This document shows, piece after piece, positions 7,472 to 14,265 of a stretch of 14,525 nucleotides of DNA (positions within the stretch are counted from its first letter, which is position 1; each line of letters opens with the position of its first letter). Source of the DNA: CAG-488 sp051881315 (GTDB lineage: Bacteria > Bacillota > Clostridia > Oscillospirales > Acutalibacteraceae); the NCBI GenBank assembly GCA_051881315.1, contig JBJEPQ010000013.1, forward strand, positions 1 through 14,525. Reading direction: 5' to 3'. A program made the translations under genes and the position numbers. The notes under the pieces were generated by a model. That model was given only the letters and a program-made list of their open reading frames with translations. It had not been told where the DNA came from and made no database searches.

Positions 7472-7629
7472 AGGGGTTGTCGCACTAAGCGAAGACCAAA
7501 AGAAACATAATTAAAACCTAAAGGCTTGTACCGGATTTTTTCAACCGATACAAGCCTTGACAATTCTTATTTATAGTAAATTGAACAAATAGGTGTTTCT
7601 TTTGTTCTTCGCTTAGTGCGACAGCCCCT
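7472..7629. mobile_element. MITE-like element with 36-bp terminal inverted repeats
   Basis: The sequence at 7472-7507 is repeated inverted at 7594-7629 with only two mismatches in 36 bp. Each end begins AGGGG(T/C)TGTCGCACTAAGCG. The 86-bp interior has no coding capacity and holds a 14-bp stem hairpin (7521-7558). Long near-identical inverted ends, small size and no transposase fit a non-autonomous element mobilised in trans; the family cannot be named from sequence alone. No clear target duplication is visible. The right end runs into the 3' end of the YgjV-type gene. Transcribed from either convergent gene, the whole element would fold into a long hairpin and could act as a bidirectional transcription end. 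Confidence 0.75.
7521..7558. terminator. Internal hairpin of the MITE, possible bidirectional terminator
   Basis: AAGGCTTGTACCGG (7521-7534) pairs with CCGATACAAGCCTT (7545-7558) with one mismatch around a 10-base loop. No clean T-tract follows on either strand, so termination would depend on the surrounding inverted repeat. No other terminator follows the PHP gene or the YgjV-type gene. Confidence 0.4.
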
Positions 7630-8149
7630 TTTCCTTTTTTGCTCCGATTATATCTATACGGATTATTGCCGAGATCAGCGAAACGAGTGACAGTATCTCG
7701 CAGATTACGCCCGCCGAAGAACGGCAGCTGAAATTGTATATCATCCAGAATACGCTCGTCGGCACGGTTGCAAATCGCAGGAATTTGGTGTTCTTCATTC
7801 CGTAGGCAACCGTAGTCAAAAGCTTTGCAAGAATTATAAAAAGGCTTAAATAATTCTGCCAGGTAATTATGCCGAAAACGGCAAAAAGGACACAGAAAAC
7901 AATTTGAAACGGACGTGTGCTTTTTTCTTTTTCCACCAGATAAGAAAAAGTCAGGTTGCGTGCCGAGCTGACAAAATTCATCGCCATACCCGTATATGTG
8001 CCGAGCAGAAAATACTGCACGGCGAAGAAAAGCTCGCTTGATGTTTTCAGAAGCATAACGCCCTTGTGCTTTTTACATTGATAGGCGGCAATCGTGAGAA
8101 TAAGTCCGATATAACCGAAAACCTGCGCAAGAATAAATTTAGTATCCAC
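7613..8149 (-). CDS. YgjV-type small integral membrane protein
   Basis: A 178-residue polytopic membrane protein resembling the YgjV family (bacterial inner membrane protein, PF10688-type). About six hydrophobic segments are visible, near residues 7-23, 31-50, 84-97, 99-117, 130-141 and 147-165. Family-like features are the N-terminal FGYIGLILTIAAYQ stretch followed by a basic KKHKG turn, and the TGMAMNFVSSARN segment. The molecular function of the family is not established. The start is GTG (8147-8149) with a GGAGGG ribosome binding site 6 bases upstream. The last codons (Gly-Leu-Ser-His and the stop) fall inside the right inverted repeat of the neighbouring element, so the native C-terminus was probably replaced. 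The gene converges with the PHP gene and diverges from the zinc-ribbon gene. Confidence 0.75.
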   Translation of the reverse strand: MDTKFILAQVFGYIGLILTIAAYQCKKHKGVMLLKTSSELFFAVQYFLLGTYTGMAMNFVSSARNLTFSYLVEKEKSTRPFQIVFCVLFAVFGIITWQNYLSLFIILAKLLTTVAYGMKNTKFLRFATVPTSVFWMIYNFSCRSSAGVICEILSLVSLISAIIRIDIIGAKKEKGLSH

Positions 8150-8155
8150 CGATAA

Positions 8156-8161
8156 CCCTCC
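8156..8161 (-). promoter_or_regulatory. Ribosome binding site supporting a GTG start
   Basis: On the minus strand GGAGGG (complement of 8156-8161) lies 6 bases before the GTG start codon at 8149-8147. No ATG lies nearby in frame that would give a better start. Confidence 0.75.
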
Positions 8162-8178
8162 GTTTCACACAAGCATAA

Positions 8179-8207
8179 ATATTATCACAACTTTAGCTTT
8201 TTTTCAA
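8179..8207 (-). promoter_or_regulatory. Probable promoter of the YgjV-type gene
   Basis: On the minus strand TTGAAA (8207-8202) is followed after 17 bases by TAATAT (8184-8179). An alternative -10, GATAAT (8186-8181), would have only a 15-base spacer. The -10 box is weak, so this is a moderate call. Confidence 0.4.
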
Positions 8208-8263
8208 GTGGAAAAATAGCCTAAAACGGCAGAAATCTGTTGTTATGCAAAACACAGATGCGG

Positions 8264-8292
8264 TTGAAACATTCATGAAGTTTTGCTATAAT
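8264..8292 (+). promoter_or_regulatory. Strong promoter of the zinc-ribbon gene
   Basis: TTGAAA (8264-8269) and a perfect TATAAT (8287-8292) are separated by 17 bases. A TGC directly before the -10 adds the extended -10 element. The start near 8299 leaves a leader of about 164 bases before the ATG at 8463, unusually long compared with most promoters in this window. Confidence 0.8.
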
Positions 8293-8453
8293 GAAAATGC
8301 TTAATTTCTCGTGGGAGCCGGTATTATGCAGAGGCTATTTATAATTTCGTGAGATGAACAGTTCAACATGAAAAGATACTTCTGAGAATATTACTTCTTA
8401 CGCTGTTTATTTTCATCATTGCTTGGGGAAAAATTGGATTACGATTGACAAAT

Positions 8454-8465
8454 GGAGGATTTATG
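8454..8465 (+). promoter_or_regulatory. Ribosome binding site selecting the ATG at 8463
   Basis: GGAGG (8454-8458) lies only 4 bases before ATG (8463-8465), which is a short spacing. The in-frame TTG at 8445 has no binding site, and the next ATG (8481) is 22 bases away, so 8463 is the best start. Confidence 0.65.
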
Positions 8466-8981
8466 AAACCGACATATATTATGAAAGAGGTACACACCTG
8501 TTGTGAAAACAAGGAAAAGAACGGTCTGGAATTTGTTGTCAGAGAAGGAGATATAATTCTTGATAAAGGATTCCGATTTGAAGTGCGGCATGCCGAAATG
8601 GATTCTACAAAGCCAATCACCCGAAAGAAGGTTTCCAATACTCCGTTCAAACAATCGGAAAGACTTTTGCGAATAAAAGAACCGGGCGAAGATTCAATAG
8701 TTGTTGCCATACTTCATCAGGAAACAAACTACGAAGATGAGGATACACTGGTGACAACAGAGACTGAACATCTCGTAACGGTAAAATACGGCGAGAAATT
8801 CTCCGTTTACGCAAAAGAGCAAGTATACGATGCGTTTCACCCAATCACCTATGAATTTATCATATTAGACGGATCGGAACCGCAGAAGCAGAAAGTTCAG
8901 AACTTTTGCACCGAATGTGGAGCGAAATTGATAAAGGGCGATAAGTTCTGCCGTGAATGCGGTACGCCTGTGCTTCAGTAA
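8463..8981 (+). CDS. Unrecognised small protein with C-terminal zinc ribbon
   Basis: A 172-residue protein, probably cytosolic. The C-terminus carries a short double-CXXC zinc ribbon (Cys149/Cys152 and Cys163/Cys166 in CTECG...CRECG), the rubredoxin-like type found as zinc_ribbon_2/zinc-ribbon domains in many Firmicutes. The ribbon is normally N-terminal in such proteins; here it closes the chain. The first 145 residues are charged and beta-rich, with a Cys-Cys pair at 13-14, and I do not recognise a family. No signal peptide or membrane segment is present from this start. An open hydrophobic frame just upstream could be a lost N-terminal anchor. The gene is transcribed alone, from a strong extended -10 promoter to a strong terminator. 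Function is unknown; the ribbon suggests protein or nucleic-acid binding. Confidence 0.7.
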   Translation: MKPTYIMKEVHTCCENKEKNGLEFVVREGDIILDKGFRFEVRHAEMDSTKPITRKKVSNTPFKQSERLLRIKEPGEDSIVVAILHQETNYEDEDTLVTTETEHLVTVKYGEKFSVYAKEQVYDAFHPITYEFIILDGSEPQKQKVQNFCTECGAKLIKGDKFCRECGTPVLQ

Positions 8982-9032
8982 AATGTACAGATAAATTTCG
9001 GTTTGTCAAATTGATGACCGCAGAAATATCGC

Positions 9033-9065
9033 AAGCCTCCCCTTGTAACAAGAGGAGGCTTTTTC
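9033..9065 (+). terminator. Terminator of the zinc-ribbon gene
   Basis: AAGCCTCC (9033-9040) pairs with GGAGGCTT (9054-9061), and inside it CTTG pairs with CAAG around a TAA loop. TTTTT follows. It lies about 50 bases after the stop codon. In the other direction the hairpin is 29 bases past the end of the hydrolase gene but has no T-tract there, so it would end that transcript only weakly. Confidence 0.85.
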
Positions 9066-9089
9066 GTGTATTTCTATTCGGGTGTGTGA

Positions 9090-11072
9090 TTATTCAAAAT
9101 ATATTTTCCAAAACTCGGAGTATGCTTTGTCGCCGTAGACCTTGAACAGCATATCGTCGGCGAATTTAATTATTTTTGTCAGCACCTTTACCCATTCGGG
9201 CGGTTCGGCAAGCTGTTTCTGAGTGAGGAGCTTTGCGCTTTCCTCGCTGAGTTCGCCATATTCGGCGCAGAACTCATTCACACGCTTTGTCGTCTCAAGG
9301 CAGAATTCGGCGTCGGCTATCGTTGCCCTCATCACACGTTCGCAGTCGTACATTATCGCCTGACATTCCTCGGCGGTCTCCTGCGACCAGTCAAGCTCGC
9401 CTGCTTCATAGTCGGAGTAAAGATTTTTCAAATCGGTGTATCTCCAGCGGCGTATAAACCAGTTGTCGGAGTTGCCGTTGAACTGCGGAAATTTTTCGGG
9501 ATCAGAGTTGACGTTTTCAACCTCGTGCGAATACATCAGAGCGGTGGCAAGGTTGATAACGGGCGCATTGTTTGCCGCATCCTCGTGGTGCATCTGATAG
9601 AAATACCAGGTGTTGTCGGGGAGAACTCCCGTTGAAGCGTCGATCTCGCCGTCGGGAGAAAGTCTGCCGCCGCTTGCAAGCTTCTCTCCGGGGAGAGCCG
9701 CAGTTGCGCCGAGGGTTGTTGATTCGATATTGATAACGCCGTCGCTGTTCACCATATCCGAATTTGCCATTACACGGAAGAAGTTGTATCTTGCGTCGCC
9801 CGTGTGCAGTCCGTAGCCTGCAATTATATTGATTTTTATTCCGTTCGCCGTCATTGTTCTGATGTTGTCGGCAAGATTGAGCTGAGCCTGATAGAAAGCG
9901 TCGGTCTTTGCCCTGACGGGAGCGTGAGCCTCGTCGCCTAAATATTTTTCGGCAAGCTCGGGATAGGCTTCCTTTGTCACCATCGCCCAGATCTGCGGTG
10001 TGTTTACAAGCAGATGGTCAAGCAGAACATCATATATCTTCGTCAGCATTGCGGCGTTGACCTCGGCAGGGAGAGATCGGAGCAGGAAGTTGACGGCATG
10101 ACCGATAAGCTCGCCGTATTCCGTCCACTCGGATATCATCATCGGAATACCCTCGTTGTACCAGAACTCTGCCGAAACGTCAAAATCACGGTTGAACATA
10201 TCGGTCACCGCCTGCGTTCCGTTGAGAACGGGAACGACATTGACTACCGTGTTCACCTTATCTGTGTCCGTAAACTGCTCGCAGAATGCGGTAAATACCG
10301 TTCCGCCGAGACTGATGGGCAGGAGGTTAACCTTCCTTGCGCCTGTTTTTCGGAGTACCATATCTATGTAGCTGTCAAGTCTCTGTGCCGATGACATGGG
10401 ATCGCCGAAAAGAGAGAAGGAGAAGAAGAAAAGATTTTCTTCGCCGATGATTTCGGAGATCGCTCTGAGCGGCAATATTTTGTAAAGATAAGCGCACTGA
10501 TACTGCATATAGCTCTGAGTTTCGGCGTCCTCGGGCGTTGCAAATTCGGCAAACGAGCCGTTGAACTCCAGCAGACCGATCTCGTTGTTCGCAAAGCTTC
10601 CGTCGGGCAGGGTTTGCTGAACGGAAAAAGCGGAGTCCGCAACCTTGCCGATAGCTTCAACAAGTCCGCAGTCCTTTTGTGCAATGACGGACTTGACGAG
10701 AGGCGCAAGGAGATACTTCGCAACAGTCTTGAGCACCTCGGGAATATCAAAAATAATCGTGCCGCCCTGCATATCGTTGCCGAATCCGTCCTTTTTAATC
10801 GGAGGACGGGAGGGATCCTCGGCGGTCGAGCTGTCGTAGTCCTCATCGACAACATATGTAATTGAATGAGAAATTCCCGGCACAACCACAAGCGGATAAT
10901 AGTTGCCGTTTTCGTCCACATTGTCGTAAACAACGGACATATCCTCAAGCGTGTAGGGATAGTTGTCGGAAGCGGGGGTTTCGGAAGCTTCCTTTGTAAC
11001 GGCGGTGCCGACCGGCACAAACGCCATAATGAAAGAAAGAATAACCGAAAAAATCTTTGATATGACGGTCAT
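9090..11072 (-). CDS. Large secreted alpha/beta-hydrolase-like protein
   Basis: Predicted exported protein of 660 residues. The signal peptide (hydrophobic residues about 5-22) probably ends near Gly-Thr-Ala24. After a short linker, LVVVPGISHS (61-70) matches the first beta-strand and oxyanion-loop region of lipase-like alpha/beta hydrolases. The likely nucleophile is Ser254 in LLPISLGGT; the usual GXSXG elbow has Pro in place of the first Gly. Later candidate triad residues are Asp426 in HTGDARY and His495 or His496 in YQMHHEDAA. The overall layout is reminiscent of the lecithin:cholesterol acyltransferase-like lipase fold, with a large lid-like insertion between nucleophile and acid. An ester or lipid substrate is inference. 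The ATG at 11072 has AAGGAGG 7 bases upstream (11086-11080). The gene is divergent from the PAP2-yifB operon and shares a mirrored promoter region with it. There is no dockerin, unlike the other two secreted proteins. Confidence 0.7.
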   Translation of the reverse strand: MTVISKIFSVILSFIMAFVPVGTAVTKEASETPASDNYPYTLEDMSVVYDNVDENGNYYPLVVVPGISHSITYVVDEDYDSSTAEDPSRPPIKKDGFGNDMQGGTIIFDIPEVLKTVAKYLLAPLVKSVIAQKDCGLVEAIGKVADSAFSVQQTLPDGSFANNEIGLLEFNGSFAEFATPEDAETQSYMQYQCAYLYKILPLRAISEIIGEENLFFFSFSLFGDPMSSAQRLDSYIDMVLRKTGARKVNLLPISLGGTVFTAFCEQFTDTDKVNTVVNVVPVLNGTQAVTDMFNRDFDVSAEFWYNEGIPMMISEWTEYGELIGHAVNFLLRSLPAEVNAAMLTKIYDVLLDHLLVNTPQIWAMVTKEAYPELAEKYLGDEAHAPVRAKTDAFYQAQLNLADNIRTMTANGIKINIIAGYGLHTGDARYNFFRVMANSDMVNSDGVINIESTTLGATAALPGEKLASGGRLSPDGEIDASTGVLPDNTWYFYQMHHEDAANNAPVINLATALMYSHEVENVNSDPEKFPQFNGNSDNWFIRRWRYTDLKNLYSDYEAGELDWSQETAEECQAIMYDCERVMRATIADAEFCLETTKRVNEFCAEYGELSEESAKLLTQKQLAEPPEWVKVLTKIIKFADDMLFKVYGDKAYSEFWKIYFE

Positions 11073-11101
11073 GTCTCAACCTCCTTGACACTTATAGACT
11101 A

Positions 11102-11130
11102 ATAATAACAAAAAGTATTATTCTTTTCAA
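11102..11130 (-). promoter_or_regulatory. Promoter of the hydrolase gene
   Basis: On the minus strand TTGAAA (11130-11125) is followed after 17 bases by TATTAT (11107-11102). The start near 11095 leaves a leader of about 22 bases. The -35 box lies in the left arm of the inverted repeat at 11120-11161. Confidence 0.75.
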
Positions 11131-11161
11131 GTTTAATATGTCAAAAATAATTGAAAAGAAT
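11120..11161. repeat. Inverted repeat holding both divergent -35 boxes
   Basis: ATTCTTTTCAA (11120-11130) and TTGAAAAGAAT (11151-11161) are perfect 11-bp inverted copies separated by 20 bp, and each arm contains a TTGAAA -35 box pointing outward. The arm centres are 31 bp apart, close to three helical turns. This could be an operator for a dimeric regulator, or simply the result of two similar -35 regions. Confidence 0.7.
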
Positions 11162-11179
11162 ACTTTTAAATGGTATAAT
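11151..11179 (+). promoter_or_regulatory. Promoter of the PAP2-yifB operon
   Basis: TTGAAA (11151-11156) and a perfect TATAAT (11174-11179) are separated by 17 bases. The start near 11186 leaves about 23 bases before the ATG, with the ribosome binding site AGGAGG at 11196-11201. Confidence 0.85.
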
Positions 11180-11208
11180 ATCCACATTAAATTTCAGGAG
11201 GAAAAAAT

Positions 11209-11865
11209 ATGGAACTAACGGCAGTTGCCTCATGGCTCAACTCAACCTTTGCCGAATTTGATCTTGCAATCTTCGATTTCTTTCACAGATTGCACGACAG
11301 TGCGGCAGGCGGATTTTTTGACGTCTTTTTCAATGCGATAACAACCCTCGGTAACGACGGTATCGCACTCATAATTATTTCAATTATTCTTATGCTCTTT
11401 AAGAAAACAAGAAAAGCAGGCACGGCTATGCTCACGGGTATTATTGTCGGTGCGCTTTTCACAAACGTGACAATCAAACCTCTTGTTGCCCGTCCGAGAC
11501 CTTACACCCATACGGACAGCCCCGTCTATCAATGGTGGCTGAACGCAGGTGCACAGCTTGAAAGCGAACGGTCGTTCCCGTCGGGACACACGACCTCGGC
11601 AATGGCAATGGTGACGGGACTTTTCTGCGTGACGAACAAGAAAGTAAGCTGGCTTGCGTTCTTCTTTGCGATTTTTATGGGTATGTCGAGAATTTATCTC
11701 TGTGTTCATTACCCGACCGACGTTATCGGCGGACTTATAATCGGCGGAATTGCAGGCATTATCGGCGGACTTCTTGTAAACTGTCTCTACAAACACGACG
11801 AGCATAAGATCAACAATTCTTACATCAACTTCAGCTTTGCCGATCTTTTTAAGAAGAAAGCATAA
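11209..11865 (+). CDS. PAP2-family membrane phosphatase
   Basis: A 218-residue polytopic membrane protein with all three PAP2 (type 2 phosphatidic acid phosphatase) active-site motifs. These are KX6RP (Lys90, Arg97-Pro98), PSGH (Pro124 to His127) and SRX5HX3D (Ser160-Arg161, His167, Asp171). His167 would form the phospho-enzyme and His127 act as acid-base. Hydrophobic segments lie near 52-64, 72-86, 130-141, 147-160 and 172-195. Bacterial members dephosphorylate lipid phosphates at the outer membrane face, often undecaprenyl diphosphate (BcrC type) to recycle the cell-wall carrier, or phosphatidylglycerol phosphate. The choice cannot be made here. It is first in a likely two-gene operon: yifB starts 25 bases after its stop codon with no terminator between. 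Confidence 0.88.
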   Translation: MELTAVASWLNSTFAEFDLAIFDFFHRLHDSAAGGFFDVFFNAITTLGNDGIALIIISIILMLFKKTRKAGTAMLTGIIVGALFTNVTIKPLVARPRPYTHTDSPVYQWWLNAGAQLESERSFPSGHTTSAMAMVTGLFCVTNKKVSWLAFFFAIFMGMSRIYLCVHYPTDVIGGLIIGGIAGIIGGLLVNCLYKHDEHKINNSYINFSFADLFKKKA

Positions 11866-11890
11866 ATCCCAAACGAAAGAGGAATGAAAT

Positions 11891-13420
11891 ATGTTTGCAA
11901 AGGTCAACAGCATGGGAATCTTCGGCATGGAGGTTTTTCCTGTCAGCGTGGAGGCTGATATTTCCTCCGGACTGCCCCGTTTTGATGTGGTCGGTCTGCC
12001 CGATTCCGCAGTCAGCGAATCCCGTGACCGTGTGCGGTCGGCAATGAAAAACAGCGGCTTTGATTTCCCTGTCAGCCGCATCACCGTCAATCTTGCCCCT
12101 GCCGACAGGCGAAAAGAAGGTCCTCTTTACGACCTTTCAATATTTATCGCTCTGCTGGAGGCGTCCGAACAGCTCAATGTAAAAACCGACGATTATATTT
12201 TCCTCGGCGAGCTTTCTCTTGACGGCAAGATCCGCAGGGTGAACGGCGTTCTGCCCATGGTTATCGGAGCGCATCAGTGCGGAGTGAGAAAAATTTTTGT
12301 CCCGTCCGAGAATGCAAACGAGGCGGCGATAGTTGACGGAACAGAGATTTATCCTGCCCCCGATGTTTTCGCCGTTTTAAATCATCTCAGAGGAACAAAG
12401 CCGATCGAGCCTGCAAAGCCTGTTGAGCCGAACGTCGGTGAATTGTTCGACTATATGCCCGACTTTGCCGATGTCAAAGGTCAGTTTGAGGCAAAGCGTG
12501 CGCTTGAGGTTGCCGCGGCAGGAGGTCACAACACGCTGATGATCGGCAGTCCCGGATCGGGCAAGAGTATGCTTGCAAAGAGGATACCCTCGATCCTGCC
12601 GTCAATGACCTTTGAAGAAAGTCTGGAAACAACGAAGATTTATTCAATCGCAGGTGCAATCAAAAATAATTCGAGCCTGATTACTCAGCGTCCGTTCCGT
12701 TCGCCGCACCACACCGTTTCGACAATCGGACTTGCAGGCGGCGGAGCAGTTCCCAAGCCGGGTGAAATTTCGCTTGCCCACAACGGTGTGCTTTTCCTCG
12801 ACGAGCTGCCCGAATTTTCCCGTCAGGCAATGGAGATGATGCGACAGCCTCTTGAGGACGGAAAGATCACTATTTCAAGAGCTTCGGGAGCTTCGACTTA
12901 CCCTTGCTCGGTGATGCTTGTCTGCGCGATGAATCCCTGTCCCTGCGGCTACTACGGACACCCGACAAGGGAGTGTACCTGCCGTGAGGGTGCGGCGGCA
13001 AAGTATCTTTCAAAAATCAGCGGTCCGCTTCTTGACAGGATTGATATACATATCGAAGTGCCGCCCGTCGACTTTGAAAAGCTTTCCGACGAGCACCGCG
13101 GAGAGCCTTCCTCGGAGATCAAAAAGAGAGTTGACGCGGCAAGAAAAATTCAGCAGGAAAGGCTCAAAGGCACTTCGGCAAACTGCAACGCTCAGATGAA
13201 TGCGGCAATGACGAGGGAGTTTTGCAGGGCGAGCGATGCGGCAATGAAGATGCTTCAAATGGCTTTTGACAGGCTCGGTCTTTCCGCCCGTGCATATGAT
13301 AAAATTCTCAGAGTTGCGAGGACGGTTGCCGACCTTGACGGCTCGGAGATAATAGAAGCAACGCACATTTCCGAAGCGATCCAGTACCGCTCCCTTGACA
13401 GAAAATTCTGGTCAAGATGA
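11891..13420 (+). CDS. YifB/ComM-type Mg-chelatase-like AAA+ ATPase
   Basis: A 509-residue protein of normal length for the YifB family. Domain order is an N-terminal ChlI/Lon-protease-like S5 domain (about 1-170), a Mg-chelatase AAA+ core (about 190-400) and a C-terminal Mg_chelatase_C helical domain. Walker A is GSPGSGKS (219-226), Walker B is LFLDE (301-305), and a cysteine-rich NPCPCGYYG...CTC insert follows, typical of the family. In Haemophilus and Vibrio the homologue ComM is a hexameric helicase that helps integrate donor DNA during natural transformation; the same role here is inference. A metal chelatase role is unlikely because no partner subunits are nearby. The ATG at 11891 has AAAGAGGA 7 bases upstream. 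It follows the PAP2 gene by 25 bases and shares its promoter. Confidence 0.93.
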   Translation: MFAKVNSMGIFGMEVFPVSVEADISSGLPRFDVVGLPDSAVSESRDRVRSAMKNSGFDFPVSRITVNLAPADRRKEGPLYDLSIFIALLEASEQLNVKTDDYIFLGELSLDGKIRRVNGVLPMVIGAHQCGVRKIFVPSENANEAAIVDGTEIYPAPDVFAVLNHLRGTKPIEPAKPVEPNVGELFDYMPDFADVKGQFEAKRALEVAAAGGHNTLMIGSPGSGKSMLAKRIPSILPSMTFEESLETTKIYSIAGAIKNNSSLITQRPFRSPHHTVSTIGLAGGGAVPKPGEISLAHNGVLFLDELPEFSRQAMEMMRQPLEDGKITISRASGASTYPCSVMLVCAMNPCPCGYYGHPTRECTCREGAAAKYLSKISGPLLDRIDIHIEVPPVDFEKLSDEHRGEPSSEIKKRVDAARKIQQERLKGTSANCNAQMNAAMTREFCRASDAAMKMLQMAFDRLGLSARAYDKILRVARTVADLDGSEIIEATHISEAIQYRSLDRKFWSR

Positions 13421-13447
13421 ACAGTTTGTAAATTTCGGCATACAATA

Positions 13448-13475
13448 TTGACAGTGAAAAAAAGAATGATATAAT
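13448..13475 (+). promoter_or_regulatory. Promoter of the DUF975 gene
   Basis: TTGACA (13448-13453) and TATAAT (13470-13475) are both perfect consensus boxes with a 16-base spacer. The start near 13482 would fall at the ribosome binding site AAAGGAGG (13482-13489), so the leader is extremely short. I see no terminator for the yifB transcript before it, so read-through is also possible. Confidence 0.8.
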
Positions 13476-13496
13476 CAAATCAAAGGAGGAGATTTT

Positions 13497-14153
13497 ATGA
13501 CAAGACAGCAGATAAAAGAAATGGCAAAGGCTCAGCTCGGAGGCAAGATTTTCGGCAACACATGGCTTATCGCCGTTGTCGTTATCGTTATTCAGGTTGC
13601 TTTGTCACAGCTTGTAAACGTTATTCCCGGAGTCGGACAGATTGCCGCCCTGCTTATATCGGGACCTGTTGCATACGGTGTTTCGGCAATGTTCCTTAAA
13701 CAGACCCGCAACGGACAGACAATGGATATTGTTGATATTTTCAACGGTTTTAAATATGACTTTTCCAACACATTTTTAATCAGTCTGATGACCTTTATTT
13801 TTACTTTGCTCTGGTCGTTGCTTTTCGTTATTCCCGGTATCGTAAAAAGCTACGCTTACTCAATGGCAATGTATATCAAGGTTGATAATCCCGATTATGA
13901 TTGGAAAAAGTGCATAGATGAAAGCCAGAGAATGATGTCGGGACACAAGGGTGAGCTTTTCGTTCTTGACCTCAGCTTCATCGGCTGGATGATCGTCGGT
14001 GCTTTCTGCTTCGGAGTAGGCACATTTTGGGTAACGGCTTATATTGAAGCTTCTCATGCCCAGTTCTACGAAAATCTCAGAAGAACCGAGCTTGCAAGCG
14101 CACCGCAGTACAATGCTCAGTACAATCCGCAGTTTAACAATCCTCAGTTCTGA
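13497..14153 (+). CDS. DUF975 family integral membrane protein
   Basis: A 218-residue membrane protein of the DUF975 family. The basic N-terminus with a KAQLGGKIFGNTW segment, the VIPGIVKSYAYSMAMYI stretch (111-127) and the ESQRMMSGHKGELFVLDLSF segment (142-161) are characteristic. Hydrophobic segments lie near 23-44, 46-66, 91-113 and 161-182. The last 16 residues are a polar Gln/Asn/Tyr-rich tail with QYN/QFN repeats (QYNAQYNPQFNN). Molecular function of the family is not known. The start has AAAGGAGG 7 bases upstream. The gene has its own consensus promoter and a terminator, so it is probably monocistronic. Confidence 0.88.
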   Translation: MTRQQIKEMAKAQLGGKIFGNTWLIAVVVIVIQVALSQLVNVIPGVGQIAALLISGPVAYGVSAMFLKQTRNGQTMDIVDIFNGFKYDFSNTFLISLMTFIFTLLWSLLFVIPGIVKSYAYSMAMYIKVDNPDYDWKKCIDESQRMMSGHKGELFVLDLSFIGWMIVGAFCFGVGTFWVTAYIEASHAQFYENLRRTELASAPQYNAQYNPQFNNPQF

Positions 14154-14174
14154 TTAAAAAATTCAATAAAAATG

Positions 14175-14215
14175 ACTGCAAGCAATCCGAAAAGGAAAGC
14201 TTGCAGTTTTGTTTT
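14175..14215 (+). terminator. Terminator of the DUF975 gene
   Basis: ACTGCAAGC (14175-14183) pairs perfectly with GCTTGCAGT (14199-14207) across a 15-base loop, followed by TTTTGTTTT. It lies 21 bases after the stop codon. Confidence 0.85.
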
Positions 14216-14241
14216 AGACGGTAGAGCTTTAATATTTAATT

Positions 14242-14262
14242 GTCTAAGGTCTGAAGTCTATT
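14242..14262 (+). repeat. Heptad repeats left of the MITE
   Basis: Three consecutive 7-bp units: GTCTAAG, GTCTGAA, GTCTATT. They share the GTCT start with the array at 14439-14480. A single inverted unit TTTAGAC lies at 14213-14219. Confidence 0.6.
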
Positions 14263-14265
14263 TTC

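Larger units (their letters stand above)
8162..8462. other. Divergent intergenic region with a decayed-looking hydrophobic frame
   Basis: This region holds the divergent promoters for the YgjV-type gene (8179-8207) and the zinc-ribbon gene (8264-8292). From 8358 to 8462 a frame continuous with the zinc-ribbon gene is open and encodes a hydrophobic stretch (KILLRILLLTLFIFIIAWG), but it has no usable start codon in frame. An ATG at 8368 lies in another frame and stops after five codons; one extra A in the AAAA run at 8371-8374 would join it to the hydrophobic frame. Confidence 0.5.

Noticed and set aside
8445..8462. TTG start for the zinc-ribbon gene
   Set aside because: No Shine-Dalgarno sequence precedes it, while the ATG at 8463 has GGAGG 4 bases upstream.
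10364..11020. Second minus-strand frame inside the hydrolase gene
   Set aside because: It is a shadow of the hydrolase gene; the product is rich in Arg, Pro and Ser with no domain pattern.
11891..13420. Magnesium chelatase subunit
   Set aside because: The ChlI-like domain order and cysteine insert are those of YifB/ComM, and no chelatase partners or tetrapyrrole genes are near.
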